Shown: piece by piece, positions 1 through 7,704 of the stretch
Layout: each line of letters starts with the position of its first letter
Numbering within the stretch: position 1 is the first letter of the stretch
DNA from: an uncultured Methylobacillus sp.
GTDB lineage: Bacteria; Pseudomonadota; Gammaproteobacteria; Burkholderiales; Methylophilaceae
Length of the DNA: 20,327 nucleotides
Direction: 5' to 3'
Assembly (NCBI GenBank): GCA_946478865.1
Contig: CAMLDO010000035.1
Coordinates: 1-20,327 of the forward strand
The notes under the pieces: generated by a model
Database searches by the model: none
Told to the model about the DNA's origin: nothing
The model's input: only the letters and a program-made list of their open reading frames with translations
Translations under genes and position numbers: made by a program

Positions 1-1471
1 GGCGGATATGCGCGCGCGCCTTGCCGGTCGCGACGTAGTTGAGCCAGGCCGGGTTGGGCTTGGCATGCGCGGCGGTGATGATCTCAACGTGGTCGCCGTT
101 ATGCAGCTCGGTGCGCAGCGGCGCCAGTTCGTGATTGATCTTGACCGCGACGCAGCGGTTGCCCACGTCGGTGTGCACCGCGTAGGCGAAATCGACCGCG
201 GTCGCACCGCTCGGCAGCGCCATGATCTGCCCCTTGGGCGTGAACACATAGACCTCGTCCGGGAACAGATCGATCTTGAAGTGTTCCAGGAATTCGACTG
301 AGTCCGTGCTCTCGGACTGGATTTCCAGCAAACGCTGCAGCCACTGGTGGGTCTGCTTCTGCAGCGTGGAAAGATCGGCGCCTGTGCTCTTGTACAGCCA
401 GTGCGCGGCCACGCCAGCCTCGGCGATGTTGTGCATTTCGCGGCTGCGGATCTGCACCTCGATCGGCGTGCCGAACGGGCCGAACAGCGTGGTGTGTAGT
501 GACTGATAGCCGTTGGCCTTGGGAATCGCGATGTAATCCTTGAACTTGCCGGGAATCGGCTTGTACAAGGCATGCAGCGCCCCCAGAGTCAGGTAGCAGG
601 TTGGCGTGTCCTTGACGATGATGCGGAAGCCGTAGATGTCGAAGATTTCGGAAAAGGTACCGGTCTTCTCCACCATCTTCTTGTAGATGCTGAAGATATG
701 CTTTTCGCGCCCGGTCACTTCGGCCTCGATGTGCATATCGGCAAGGCGTTGCTTGATCGCCTCCAGGATCTTGCCGACCACTTCCTTGCGATTGCCGCGC
801 ACCGCCTTGATGGATTTGGTCAGTACCGCGAAGCGCATCGGGTAGAGATGCTTGAAGCTGAGGTCTTCCAGCTCCTGATAGATCGCATTGAGGCCAAGAC
901 GATTGGCGATGGGGGCGTAGATTTCCAGCGTTTCGCGCCCGATGCGGCGTCGCTTTTCCGGCGCCATGCTGTCCAGCGTGCGCATGTTGTGCAGGCGGTC
1001 GGCCAGCTTGACCAGGATCACGCGCACGTCCTGCGACATGGCCAGCAGCATCTTGCGGAAGTTTTCCGCCTGCGCGTGCGTCGCGGTCTGGAACTCGATC
1101 TTGTCCAGCTTGGAGACACCGTCCACCAAGTCAGCCACAATCGTGCCGAACTTTTCGGCCAGCTCCTGCTTGCTGAACTCGGTGTCCTCCATCACGTCGT
1201 GCAGCAGCGCTGCCATGATGGTGGGCGCATCGAGATGCAGCTCCGCCAGGATGCAGGCGACGGTGACGGGATGGGAAATGTATGGTTCACCGCTCTTGCG
1301 CATCTGCCCGGTATGGGCAATATCGCTGAAGCGGTAAGCCGACATCACTTGCGCGATGTCTTCCGGCTTGAGATAAACCTTGAGCAGCTGCGAGAGCTGC
1401 GAATCCTCGCTGTCGGCAGGCAGCAAGGGAGGGGCGGGTGGCGGCTTTACGGCGTGGACTCGACCACCCAT
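1..1471 (-). CDS. spoT: Bifunctional (p)ppGpp synthetase/hydrolase SpoT (Rel family), 3' part cut off by the window edge
   Basis: This protein makes and degrades the alarmone (p)ppGpp in the cytoplasm. About 490 N-terminal residues are visible of a family usually 700-750 long; the C-terminal regulatory part lies outside. An HD hydrolase domain occupies about residues 45-195, with H67, the HD pair 91-92 and EDT 95-97 intact, so hydrolysis is expected. The synthetase domain follows at about 240-345; its substrate loop reads KFKD (309-312), the bifunctional RxKD-like type rather than the EXDD of RelA, with EVQIRS at 338-343. The linker AEAGVAAHW is at 350-358, and a TGS domain begins near DEVYVFTPKG (405-414). 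The start is the first ATG after rpoZ, 15 bases past its stop and in the same frame; no good Shine-Dalgarno is seen. The N-terminus is proline-rich (residues 10-18). It is the last visible gene of the yicC-gmk-rpoZ-spoT operon. Confidence 0.95.
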   Translation of the reverse strand, partial: MGGRVHAVKPPPAPPLLPADSEDSQLSQLLKVYLKPEDIAQVMSAYRFSDIAHTGQMRKSGEPYISHPVTVACILAELHLDAPTIMAALLHDVMEDTEFSKQELAEKFGTIVADLVDGVSKLDKIEFQTATHAQAENFRKMLLAMSQDVRVILVKLADRLHNMRTLDSMAPEKRRRIGRETLEIYAPIANRLGLNAIYQELEDLSFKHLYPMRFAVLTKSIKAVRGNRKEVVGKILEAIKQRLADMHIEAEVTGREKHIFSIYKKMVEKTGTFSEIFDIYGFRIIVKDTPTCYLTLGALHALYKPIPGKFKDYIAIPKANGYQSLHTTLFGPFGTPIEVQIRSREMHNIAEAGVAAHWLYKSTGADLSTLQKQTHQWLQRLLEIQSESTDSVEFLEHFKIDLFPDEVYVFTPKGQIMALPSGATAVDFAYAVHTDVGNRCVAVKINHELAPLRTELHNGDHVEIITAAHAKPNPAWLNYVATGKARAHIR

Positions 1472-1486
1472 CGCATCAGGCGACCC

Positions 1487-1696
1487 TTACGCCTGTCCGC
1501 GGTTGAGGATTTCCAGGCCCACCTTGCCGGATGCGATTTCACGCAATGCCATGACCGTGGGCTTGTCCTTGCCGGGCTGGGAAACCAGCGGATCGGAACC
1601 GTTGGCGATCTGACGGGCGCGGTACGCGGCAGCCAGGGTCAGATGAAAGCGGTTCGGAATCTTTTCCAGACAGTCGTCTACAGTAATGCGGGCCAT
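1487..1696 (-). CDS. rpoZ: RNA polymerase omega subunit
   Basis: This small subunit (69 residues) assists assembly of the beta' subunit of RNA polymerase and forms part of a ppGpp-binding site on the enzyme in proteobacteria. The sequence shows the family's N-terminal [17 protein letters not shown] and the following AAAYRARQI helix, then a conserved [14 protein letters not shown] segment. It is shorter than the 91-residue E. coli protein, which is common in betaproteobacteria. The ATG is preceded by AAGGA at six bases, a good ribosome-binding site. It lies between gmk (22-base gap) and spoT, the classical order, linking an alarmone-responsive polymerase subunit with the alarmone enzyme. Confidence 0.95.
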   Translation of the reverse strand: MARITVDDCLEKIPNRFHLTLAAAYRARQIANGSDPLVSQPGKDKPTVMALREIASGKVGLEILNRGQA

Positions 1697-1718
1697 GATG
1701 AATCCTTGTCAATGCAGC

Positions 1719-2330
1719 TCAAACGGTGAATTTTTGGAGCAATTCCTGATGCTGGCGCAACTGCTTCTCGCCGCGCAGACGCTGCGCGCGGATGATGGCC
1801 AGCAGGTCGTGAATTGCCGTTTCGAAACGGTCATTAATTATAACATAGTCGAATTCGGCCACATGGCTGATCTCCTCGCGGGCCGCGGCTACCCGCCGCG
1901 CGATCACGGCTTCGGTATCCTGCGCGCGGGTGTGCAGGCGACGCTCCAGCTCCTCGATCGACGGCGGCAGGATGAACACACCGATAGCGCTCGGATACAG
2001 GCTGCGTACCTGAGCCGCGCCCTGCCAGTCGATTTCCAGGATGAGGTCGCGCCCCTCGGCAAGAACCGACTCGACCTGCGTCTGCGAAGTGCCGTAGCGC
2101 GCGCCATGCACTTCGGCGCTTTCGAGGAAATCGCCCTCCTCCAGCATCTTGAGGAAGGTGTCTTCGCCGACAAAGTGATAGTGCACTCCGTCTTCTTCGC
2201 CCGGGCGCATCGCGCGCGTGGTGTAAGAGGTGGACAGACTCACCGCGGAGTCCGCTTCAAGCACTGCACGCACCAGGCTGGTTTTGCCTGCGCCAGAGGG
2301 CGCGGTCACGATAAAAAGACTGCCTGCCAT
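1719..2330 (-). CDS. gmk: Guanylate kinase
   Basis: Guanylate kinase phosphorylates GMP to GDP with ATP in the cytoplasm and supplies the GTP/GDP that (p)ppGpp is made from. The protein begins MAGSLFIVTAPSGAGKTSL, with a P-loop at residues 9-17, followed by the GMP-binding region (SYTTRAMRPGEEDGVHYHFV) and the EIDWQGAAQVR motif. With this start it has 203 residues; E. coli Gmk has 207. Three in-frame ATGs lie close together, at 2345, 2336 and 2330. I prefer 2330 because an AGGA lies six bases upstream and because it aligns with the usual family N-terminus. The ATG at 2345 would instead overlap the yicC stop as ATGA, so a start coupled to yicC is possible and would add five residues. Confidence 0.93.
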   Translation of the reverse strand: MAGSLFIVTAPSGAGKTSLVRAVLEADSAVSLSTSYTTRAMRPGEEDGVHYHFVGEDTFLKMLEEGDFLESAEVHGARYGTSQTQVESVLAEGRDLILEIDWQGAAQVRSLYPSAIGVFILPPSIEELERRLHTRAQDTEAVIARRVAAAREEISHVAEFDYVIINDRFETAIHDLLAIIRAQRLRGEKQLRQHQELLQKFTV

Positions 2331-2341
2331 TGCCATTCCTG

Positions 2342-3208
2342 TCATTCCAGATTCTGTATCTGCTCACGCATCTGCTCGATAAGCACCTTGAGCTCCATCG
2401 AGACCTGCGAAGTTTCGGTAGACACCGATTTCGAACCCAGCGTGTTGGCCTCGCGGTTCAATTCCTGCATGAGGAAATCGAGGCGCTTGCCCACCGCGCC
2501 GCCCTTGCTGAGGATGCGCTTCACCTCCTGCAGGTGCGTCGTAAGCCGGCCGAGCTCTTCGTCCACATCGATCTTCTGCGCGAACAGCGCCAATTCCTGG
2601 CGCACACGCTCGTCATCCACGGTCTGCATCGCCTCGCGCAGGCGCTGCGCGAGCTTGTCCTGATACGCCTGTATAAGCCCTGGCAGCAACGGGCGCACCT
2701 TGGCAACCTCGACTTCCATGAGCGCCACGCGCTCGAGAATGATGGCCTTGAGCTTGTCGCCTTCCCGCGCCCGGGAATCGACCAAATCCTGCAAGCATTG
2801 CTGCAGCGCTTCCAGTAGCTGCGCGGATAAAGCTTCGCCTGAAACCTGATCGGTGGCCAGCACGCCGGGCCAGCGCAGGATGTCGGCGACCGTGAGCGGC
2901 CGGCTTTCGGGGAAGCGCTGCTGCACGGATGCGCTCCATTGCGCGAGCCGGTCCAGCACGCCCGCATTGATCTCCCCACCCACCGCAGCCTCGGGCCGGG
3001 CCGCCAATGTGGCGCGGCATTCCACCTTGCCGCGACCGAGCTTCGCCGCAATCGCCTCGCGCAATGCGGGTTCCAGGCTGCGCAAAGACTCGTCGAGCCG
3101 CATGTGCACTTCGAGGTAGCGATGATTGACTGCCCGCAGGTCGAGCAGCAAAGTGCCGGCCACGGTTTCGCGCTCCAGCGCGGCGAAGCCGGTCATGCTG
3201 TAAATCAT
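2342..3208 (-). CDS. yicC: YicC/YloC-family endoribonuclease
   Basis: YicC proteins are conserved cytoplasmic RNA-degrading enzymes, linked in E. coli to small-RNA turnover. The 288-residue product begins with the hallmark MIYSMTGFA and continues with LRAVNHRYLEVHMRL, typical of the YicC N-terminal domain. It ends in the conserved C-terminal (DUF1732) region, with LGRLTTHLQEVKRIL, GKRLDFLMQELNREANTLGSKS and a final helix. I chose the ATG at 3208 because it gives the family N-terminus and has AGGA eight bases upstream; a longer open frame to 3247 would add 13 unconserved residues. It is the first gene of the minus-strand operon, and its stop overlaps the earliest possible gmk start. Confidence 0.93.
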   Translation of the reverse strand: MIYSMTGFAALERETVAGTLLLDLRAVNHRYLEVHMRLDESLRSLEPALREAIAAKLGRGKVECRATLAARPEAAVGGEINAGVLDRLAQWSASVQQRFPESRPLTVADILRWPGVLATDQVSGEALSAQLLEALQQCLQDLVDSRAREGDKLKAIILERVALMEVEVAKVRPLLPGLIQAYQDKLAQRLREAMQTVDDERVRQELALFAQKIDVDEELGRLTTHLQEVKRILSKGGAVGKRLDFLMQELNREANTLGSKSVSTETSQVSMELKVLIEQMREQIQNLE

Positions 3209-3218
3209 GGGAAAAATC

Positions 3219-3247
3219 CTGACAAAATTTGCCCTCCATGTTATCAA
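3219..3247 (+). promoter_or_regulatory. Predicted sigma-70 promoter of the kinase/phosphatase genes
   Basis: On the plus strand CTGACA (3219-3224, five of six) and TATCAA (3242-3247, four of six) are separated by exactly 17 bases. Transcription would start near 3254, about 47 bases before the kinase ATG. The element overlaps the predicted yicC promoter on the other strand, sharing 3240-3247, so the two could exclude each other. This is consensus matching only. Confidence 0.35.
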
Positions 3248-3268
3248 ATCCGGACATGTTCATGCCAA
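3240..3268 (-). promoter_or_regulatory. Predicted sigma-70 promoter of the yicC-gmk-rpoZ-spoT operon
   Basis: Read on the minus strand, TTGGCA (3263-3268, five of six matches to TTGACA) is followed after 17 bases by GATAAC (3240-3245, four of six matches to TATAAT). It lies about 32 bases before the yicC ATG, with the AGGA ribosome-binding site in between. The fit is good for a consensus search by eye, but no transcript evidence is available. Confidence 0.5.
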
Positions 3269-3300
3269 AATAGCCAGCGCGCGCCTATTACCATTTCATC

Positions 3301-4242
3301 ATGCAGGCACAACAGAATCGTTCATTGCCGTCGGGGTACCAACTGCAGGACTACCGCATCGACCGGGTGTTGAGCGGCGGTGGCTTCAGCTTCGTCTACC
3401 TGGCGCGAGATGCCAAGGGCAACAAGGTCGCGATCAAGGAATACCTCCCCAACCTGCTGGCGACCCGCCTCGATGACGATACGGTCGGGCCGAGCGCGCC
3501 CGAGAATGTTGCCGGCTTCAAGCACGGCCTCAAGTGCTTCTTCCAGGAAGGAAAGGCGCTCGCGCGCATCGAACATGACAACGTGGTGCGCGTGACCAAC
3601 TTCTTCCGCGCCAACAATACCGTTTACATGGTGATGCAGTACGAGCGCGGGACCTCTTTGCAGGCTTACATTCGCAGCCATGCCGAGCCCGCGCGCGAAA
3701 ACTTCGTGCGCCACCTGTTCAACGACCTGCTGACGGGGCTGCGCGAAGTGCATACCCACAAGCTGCTGCACCTCGACATCAAGCCGGCCAACATCCATAT
3801 CCGGCTCAACGGCGAACCGGTGCTGCTGGATTTCGGCTCGGCGCGCCAGACATTGAACGAGATGCAGCCCATGCTGCCACCCAGCTTTACGCCCGGATTC
3901 GCGCCGCCCGAGCAGTATTTCGACCGCAAGATGCTGGGCCCGTGGAGCGATATCTACAGCGTGGGCGCCTCGATGTATGCCTGTCTCGTGCGCGCGGCCC
4001 CGCTCGCCGCCGACAAGCGCAGCGAGAAGGACACGCTGGTGCCCGCACTGGAAAAGGGCCAGGACATATACTCCCCGCGCCTGCTGGAAATCATCGACTG
4101 GTGCATGCAGCTCGACCCGCTCAAGCGTCCGCAAAGCGTTTTTGCGCTGCAGAAGGCTCTGCGCGAGCACCTCTTCGAAGAGCCCAAGCTGTCATCCCTA
4201 CTGGGCTCGCTGCGCCAGAAACTGTCGGAAATCGGCTCCTGA
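3301..4242 (+). CDS. Soluble serine/threonine protein kinase (Hanks type)
   Basis: This 313-residue eukaryotic-like protein kinase should phosphorylate proteins on Ser/Thr. Visible motifs are the glycine-rich loop SGGGFSFVY (25-33), the ATP-anchoring lysine in VAIK (K46), the catalytic loop HLDIKPANI (157-165) with D159, K161 and N164, the metal-binding DFG (177-179), APPE (201-204) and WSDIYSVG (215-222). All catalytic residues are present, but the usual HRD arginine is leucine, so it is a non-RD kinase and may not need activation-loop phosphorylation. There is no transmembrane segment, PASTA or other sensor domain, so it looks cytosolic. No clear Shine-Dalgarno precedes the ATG. The stop overlaps the PP2C start by one base (TGATG), so the two are probably coupled. 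The substrate is unknown. Confidence 0.92.
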   Translation: MQAQQNRSLPSGYQLQDYRIDRVLSGGGFSFVYLARDAKGNKVAIKEYLPNLLATRLDDDTVGPSAPENVAGFKHGLKCFFQEGKALARIEHDNVVRVTNFFRANNTVYMVMQYERGTSLQAYIRSHAEPARENFVRHLFNDLLTGLREVHTHKLLHLDIKPANIHIRLNGEPVLLDFGSARQTLNEMQPMLPPSFTPGFAPPEQYFDRKMLGPWSDIYSVGASMYACLVRAAPLAADKRSEKDTLVPALEKGQDIYSPRLLEIIDWCMQLDPLKRPQSVFALQKALREHLFEEPKLSSLLGSLRQKLSEIGS

Positions 4243-5165
4243 TGAAATTCACCATCTATCAGGACAGTCGCCAGGGGCCGCGCCCCGAAAACGAGGACCG
4301 CGTAGCCTATTCCTACAGCCGGGATTCGTTGTTGACCGTGCTCGCGGATGGCATGGGCGGCCACCAGCACGGGGAAGTGGCTGCGCAATTCGCGATCGAG
4401 GTGCTGACCACTTCCTTCCAGCGACTCGCGAAACCGCTGCTCACGAATCCGTTCAAGTTTCTCGAAGAAAACATTCGTCATCTGCACGACACCATCGACC
4501 GCCATGCGCTGGAATGTGACCTGATCGAGCATCCCCGTACCACGCTGGTGGCGGCGATTGCGCAGCAGGACAGCCTTTATTGCGCGCATGCCGGCGATTC
4601 GCGGCTGTATCACTTCCGCAATGGCGAACTGCTGTTTCGCACCGAGGATCATTCCAAGGTACAGAAGTTGTTCAACCAGGGCATCATCCGCCGTGACGAG
4701 ATGCAGACGCATCCCGAACGTAACAAGATCTATAACTGCGTCGGCGGCGACATGCAGCCGCAAATCGCCTTGTCCGAGCGGCGTGACATTCGCGAGGGCG
4801 ATATCGTGCTGCTGTGCACCGACGGACTGTGGGCGGTGCTGGAAGAAAAGGAAATCAACGCCATCCTGCAAAACGGCCCGGTCACGGATACCGTCCCGGT
4901 TCTGTTCGAACTTGCGGAGTCGCGAGCCGGCCTCGACGGCGACAACATGAGCGCAATCGCCTTCTCGTGGGGCAGTCAGGCCTATAGCGGCTTCTCGGTC
5001 TCGACCGCGATGATGCCGCTCGATCTCAACACCACCATTCTCGACTTCTCGTCGCGGCGCCGCGCGCGTGCGCATCCTCCCGCGAGTGCCAGCCCCAATC
5101 ACGACGACGACATCGAGCGCGCAATCGCCGAAATCCATGCCGCGCTGGAGAAATTCCCGCGATAA
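4242..5165 (+). CDS. PP2C-family serine/threonine protein phosphatase
   Basis: This 307-residue metal-dependent phosphatase is the likely partner of the adjacent kinase. The PP2C metal-binding acidic residues are all seen: ENEDR (16-20), ADGMGGH (35-41, D36), AGDSRL (117-122, D119), CTDGLW (192-197, D194) and GDNMSAI (233-239, D234). After the catalytic domain there is a tail of about 60 residues (245-307) containing a basic stretch SRRRAR (271-276), an acidic DDD and a final helix; I do not recognise it. No membrane segment is present. The start codon shares one base with the kinase stop, which suggests coupled translation. A 58-base gap with a possible promoter separates it from rph. Confidence 0.92.
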   Translation: MKFTIYQDSRQGPRPENEDRVAYSYSRDSLLTVLADGMGGHQHGEVAAQFAIEVLTTSFQRLAKPLLTNPFKFLEENIRHLHDTIDRHALECDLIEHPRTTLVAAIAQQDSLYCAHAGDSRLYHFRNGELLFRTEDHSKVQKLFNQGIIRRDEMQTHPERNKIYNCVGGDMQPQIALSERRDIREGDIVLLCTDGLWAVLEEKEINAILQNGPVTDTVPVLFELAESRAGLDGDNMSAIAFSWGSQAYSGFSVSTAMMPLDLNTTILDFSSRRRARAHPPASASPNHDDDIERAIAEIHAALEKFPR

Positions 5166-5182
5166 CTCCGATGTCCGGAGCT

Positions 5183-5188
5183 TATAAT
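5183..5188 (+). promoter_or_regulatory. Consensus -10 box upstream of rph
   Basis: A perfect TATAAT lies in the 58-base gap between the phosphatase stop and rph. No good -35 hexamer is visible 16-18 bases upstream. The box sits in the loop of a short inverted repeat, CCGGA (5175-5179) and TCCGG (5189-5193). It may give rph-rdgB-hemW its own promoter; this is weak evidence from sequence alone. Confidence 0.35.
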
Positions 5189-5223
5189 TCCGGCTTTGAA
5201 TTATCGACAGGAAACCAACTAAC

Positions 5224-5940
5224 ATGCGTCCGAGCAAACGCGCCCCGGGAGAACTGCGTCCCATCGAAATCATCCGCCGCTATACCAAGCATGCCGAAGG
5301 TTCGGTGCTGGTCAAATTCGGCGACACGCACGTACTCTGCACCGCCAGCGTGGATGAAAAAGTCCCGCCTTTTCTCAAAGGCCAGGGCCAGGGCTGGGTG
5401 ACTGCCGAATACGGTATGCTGCCACGCTCCACCGGCACCCGCACCGACCGTGAAGCCGCGCGCGGCAAGCAAACCGGGCGCACCCAGGAAATCCAGCGCC
5501 TCATCGGTCGCAGCCTGCGTTCCGTGGTGGACATGGGCAAACTGGGCGAACGCACCATCCAGATCGACTGCGACGTACTCCAGGCCGACGGCGGCACGCG
5601 CACCGCGAGCATTACTGGCGCCTTCGTCGCGCTGCATGACGCGGTGAGCTTCCTGCTGGAAAAACAGTCGATCAGCGAATCCCCGCTCAAGGATTTCGTC
5701 GCCGCAGTCTCGGTCGGCGTGTTCGAAGGCACGCCGGTACTGGACCTCGACTACATCGAGGACTCCGGCTGCGATACCGACATGAACGTGGTCATGACCG
5801 GCAGCGGCGGCTTCGTCGAAATCCAGGGTACGGCCGAAGGCACACCGTTCCAGCGCGATGAAATGAATGCGATGCTGGATCTGGCGCAAGCCGGTATTGC
5901 CGAGCTGGTCGCCAAACAGAAAGCCGTGCTGGGATTGTAA
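5224..5940 (+). CDS. rph: Ribonuclease PH
   Basis: RNase PH is a phosphate-dependent 3'-5' exoribonuclease that trims tRNA precursors and other structured RNAs in the cytoplasm. The product is 238 residues, the same length as the E. coli enzyme. Family motifs are the N-terminal [27 protein letters not shown] (57-70), [15 protein letters not shown] (85-99, including R86), the phosphate-binding GTRT (124-127) and the acidic catalytic cluster [10 protein letters not shown] (179-188). An AGGA lies about 11 bases before the ATG, rather distant. rdgB starts two bases after its stop, so rph, rdgB and hemW are likely co-transcribed. No key residue appears to be missing. Confidence 0.97.
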   Translation: MRPSKRAPGELRPIEIIRRYTKHAEGSVLVKFGDTHVLCTASVDEKVPPFLKGQGQGWVTAEYGMLPRSTGTRTDREAARGKQTGRTQEIQRLIGRSLRSVVDMGKLGERTIQIDCDVLQADGGTRTASITGAFVALHDAVSFLLEKQSISESPLKDFVAAVSVGVFEGTPVLDLDYIEDSGCDTDMNVVMTGSGGFVEIQGTAEGTPFQRDEMNAMLDLAQAGIAELVAKQKAVLGL

Positions 5941-5942
5941 GC

Positions 5943-6536
5943 ATGCAGAAGCTCGTCATCGCCACCGGCAACGCGCATAAGCTGCAGGAAATCCGCGTGC
6001 TGCTTGAGCCGCTCGGCATCGAAGTCGTGCCGCAATCCGACTTCAACGTGCCGGAAGCCGCCGAACCGCACTGGACCTTTATCGAGAATGCGTTGGCCAA
6101 GGCGCGCCATGCCGCACGCCTCACCGGATTGCCCGCGCTCGCGGACGACTCCGGCATTTGCGTGGAGGCGTTGGGCGGCGCGCCGGGCGTGATTTCCGCG
6201 ATCTATGCCGGCGAGCCGCGTTCCGATGCGCGCAACAACGAAAAACTGCTGGAAGCGATGCGCGACGTAGCCGACCGGCGCGCCCACTATCACTGCGCAC
6301 TGGTGCTGCTGCGCCATGCCGACGATCCGCAGCCCATCATTGCCGAAGGCCAGTGGCACGGAGTGATCCTCGAATCACCGCGTGGCGAAGGCGGCTTCGG
6401 CTACGATCCGCTATTCCTCGACACCGATCTGCAACAAACGGTCGCGGAAATTTCCACCGCAGACAAGAACCGCGTCAGCCATCGCGGCAAGGCACTGCGC
6501 ATGCTGGTGGAAAAATTGCGCACGATACAGGGCTGA
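5943..6536 (+). CDS. rdgB: Non-canonical purine NTP pyrophosphatase (ITPase/XTPase, Ham1 family)
   Basis: RdgB hydrolyses ITP, dITP and XTP to the monophosphates plus pyrophosphate, keeping deaminated purines out of DNA and RNA. The 197-residue protein begins MQKLVIATGNAHKLQEI, with the substrate-binding TGN at 8-10. It contains the catalytic ADDSGICVEAL (67-77, D69), YAGE (88-91), GEGGFGYDPLF (148-158) and SHRGKAL (179-185). It lies between rph (two-base gap) and hemW (one-base TGATG overlap), a very common arrangement in proteobacteria. All expected motifs are intact. Confidence 0.97.
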   Translation: MQKLVIATGNAHKLQEIRVLLEPLGIEVVPQSDFNVPEAAEPHWTFIENALAKARHAARLTGLPALADDSGICVEALGGAPGVISAIYAGEPRSDARNNEKLLEAMRDVADRRAHYHCALVLLRHADDPQPIIAEGQWHGVILESPRGEGGFGYDPLFLDTDLQQTVAEISTADKNRVSHRGKALRMLVEKLRTIQG

Positions 6537-7702
6537 TGACCACGATCCGCCTTCCCGGCACGCTCACTTCGCTGCCGCCGCTTTCGCTCTACATCCATAT
6601 CCCGTGGTGCGTCCGCAAGTGCCCCTATTGCGACTTCAACTCGCACGAAGCACGCGCTGCCATCCCGGAAAACGATTACGTCGATGCGCTGATCCTGGAC
6701 CTGGAGCAGGCGCTGCCTTTGATCTGGGGACGCAAGATCCACAGCATCTTTTTCGGCGGTGGCACACCGAGCATTTTTTCGCCCGATGCGATCGACCGCA
6801 TCTTGAGCGCGGTACGTGCTCGAGTACAACTGACCTATGAAGCCGAGATCACACTGGAAGCGAACCCAGGCACCGTGGACGAAGCACGTTTCACCGGCTT
6901 CCGCGACGCCGGCGTGAACCGTCTGTCGCTCGGCATTCAGAGCTTCAACAGCCGCCATCTGGCCGCGCTCGGCCGCATCCATGATGAAGCGCAGGCTCGT
7001 AGCGCTGCCGAAATCGCGCTGAAGACTTTCGAGCGCGTAAACCTCGACTTGATGTACGCTCTGCCCGAGCAGACCATGGATGAAGCCTTGTCCGATGTGC
7101 GCACGGCGATTGCGCTCGGCCCGACGCATCTGTCCTGCTATCACCTCACGCTGGAACCCAACACGCCGTTCTACCGCACTCCCCCGCCGCTGCCCGACGA
7201 CGACGCGAGCGCGGCGATGCAGGAAGCCATCGAGGATCTGCTCGCGGGCGCGGACTACCAGCACTATGAAACCTCGGCGTTTGCGAAGGCGGGCAAACGC
7301 TGCCGCCATAACCTGAACTACTGGCTGTTCGGCGACTATCTGGGCATCGGCGCAGGGGCGCACAGCAAACTATCTTTTCACGACCGCATCATCCGCCAGT
7401 CGCGCTACAAACACCCGGCGAGCTATCTGCAAAAAACCGGGACGGGCGAACACATCGAGCAGGAGCATACCCTCGGCACCGAGGATCTCGGTTTCGAGTT
7501 CATGATGAACGCCTTGCGGCTGACGGAGGGTTTCGAGGTGCCGCTGTTCGAAGAACGGACTGGCCTGCCGTTGTCGGCAGTACACCTGCCGCTGGCAGAG
7601 GCCGAAAGCAAGGGCCTGATTACACGGGATATGGCGAGAATCGCGCCGACCTTGCACGGCCAGCGCTATCTCAACGAGTTATTGCAGCTGTTCCTCGACT
7701 GA
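6536..7702 (+). CDS. hemW: Radical-SAM haem chaperone HemW
   Basis: HemW belongs to the radical S-adenosylmethionine family and is related to coproporphyrinogen dehydrogenase HemN, but the HemW branch binds and transfers haem rather than oxidising coproporphyrinogen. The 388-residue product starts near PLSLYIHIPWCVRKCPYCDFNSH, with the 4Fe-4S ligands C25, C29 and C32; the DFNSH that follows is the HemW type. GGGTPS (about residues 76-81) and the NRLSLGIQSF segment complete the radical-SAM core, and the C-terminal HemN domain is present. I chose the ATG that overlaps the rdgB stop by one base; upstream in-frame sequence is rdgB read in another frame. Its stop is two bases from the stop of a convergent gene, and I see no terminator between them. 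Confidence 0.95.
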   Translation: MTTIRLPGTLTSLPPLSLYIHIPWCVRKCPYCDFNSHEARAAIPENDYVDALILDLEQALPLIWGRKIHSIFFGGGTPSIFSPDAIDRILSAVRARVQLTYEAEITLEANPGTVDEARFTGFRDAGVNRLSLGIQSFNSRHLAALGRIHDEAQARSAAEIALKTFERVNLDLMYALPEQTMDEALSDVRTAIALGPTHLSCYHLTLEPNTPFYRTPPPLPDDDASAAMQEAIEDLLAGADYQHYETSAFAKAGKRCRHNLNYWLFGDYLGIGAGAHSKLSFHDRIIRQSRYKHPASYLQKTGTGEHIEQEHTLGTEDLGFEFMMNALRLTEGFEVPLFEERTGLPLSAVHLPLAEAESKGLITRDMARIAPTLHGQRYLNELLQLFLD

Positions 7703-7704
7703 CT

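Noticed and set aside
572..1729. A 385-codon plus-strand open frame opposite spoT and rpoZ
   Set aside because: The minus-strand frame gives a continuous HD-synthetase-TGS protein, so the plus-strand frame is not a gene.
3954..5273. A 439-codon open frame on the minus strand opposite the kinase and phosphatase genes
   Set aside because: No start context, signal or domain is seen, and it spans two well-supported plus-strand genes. It is a frame shadow.
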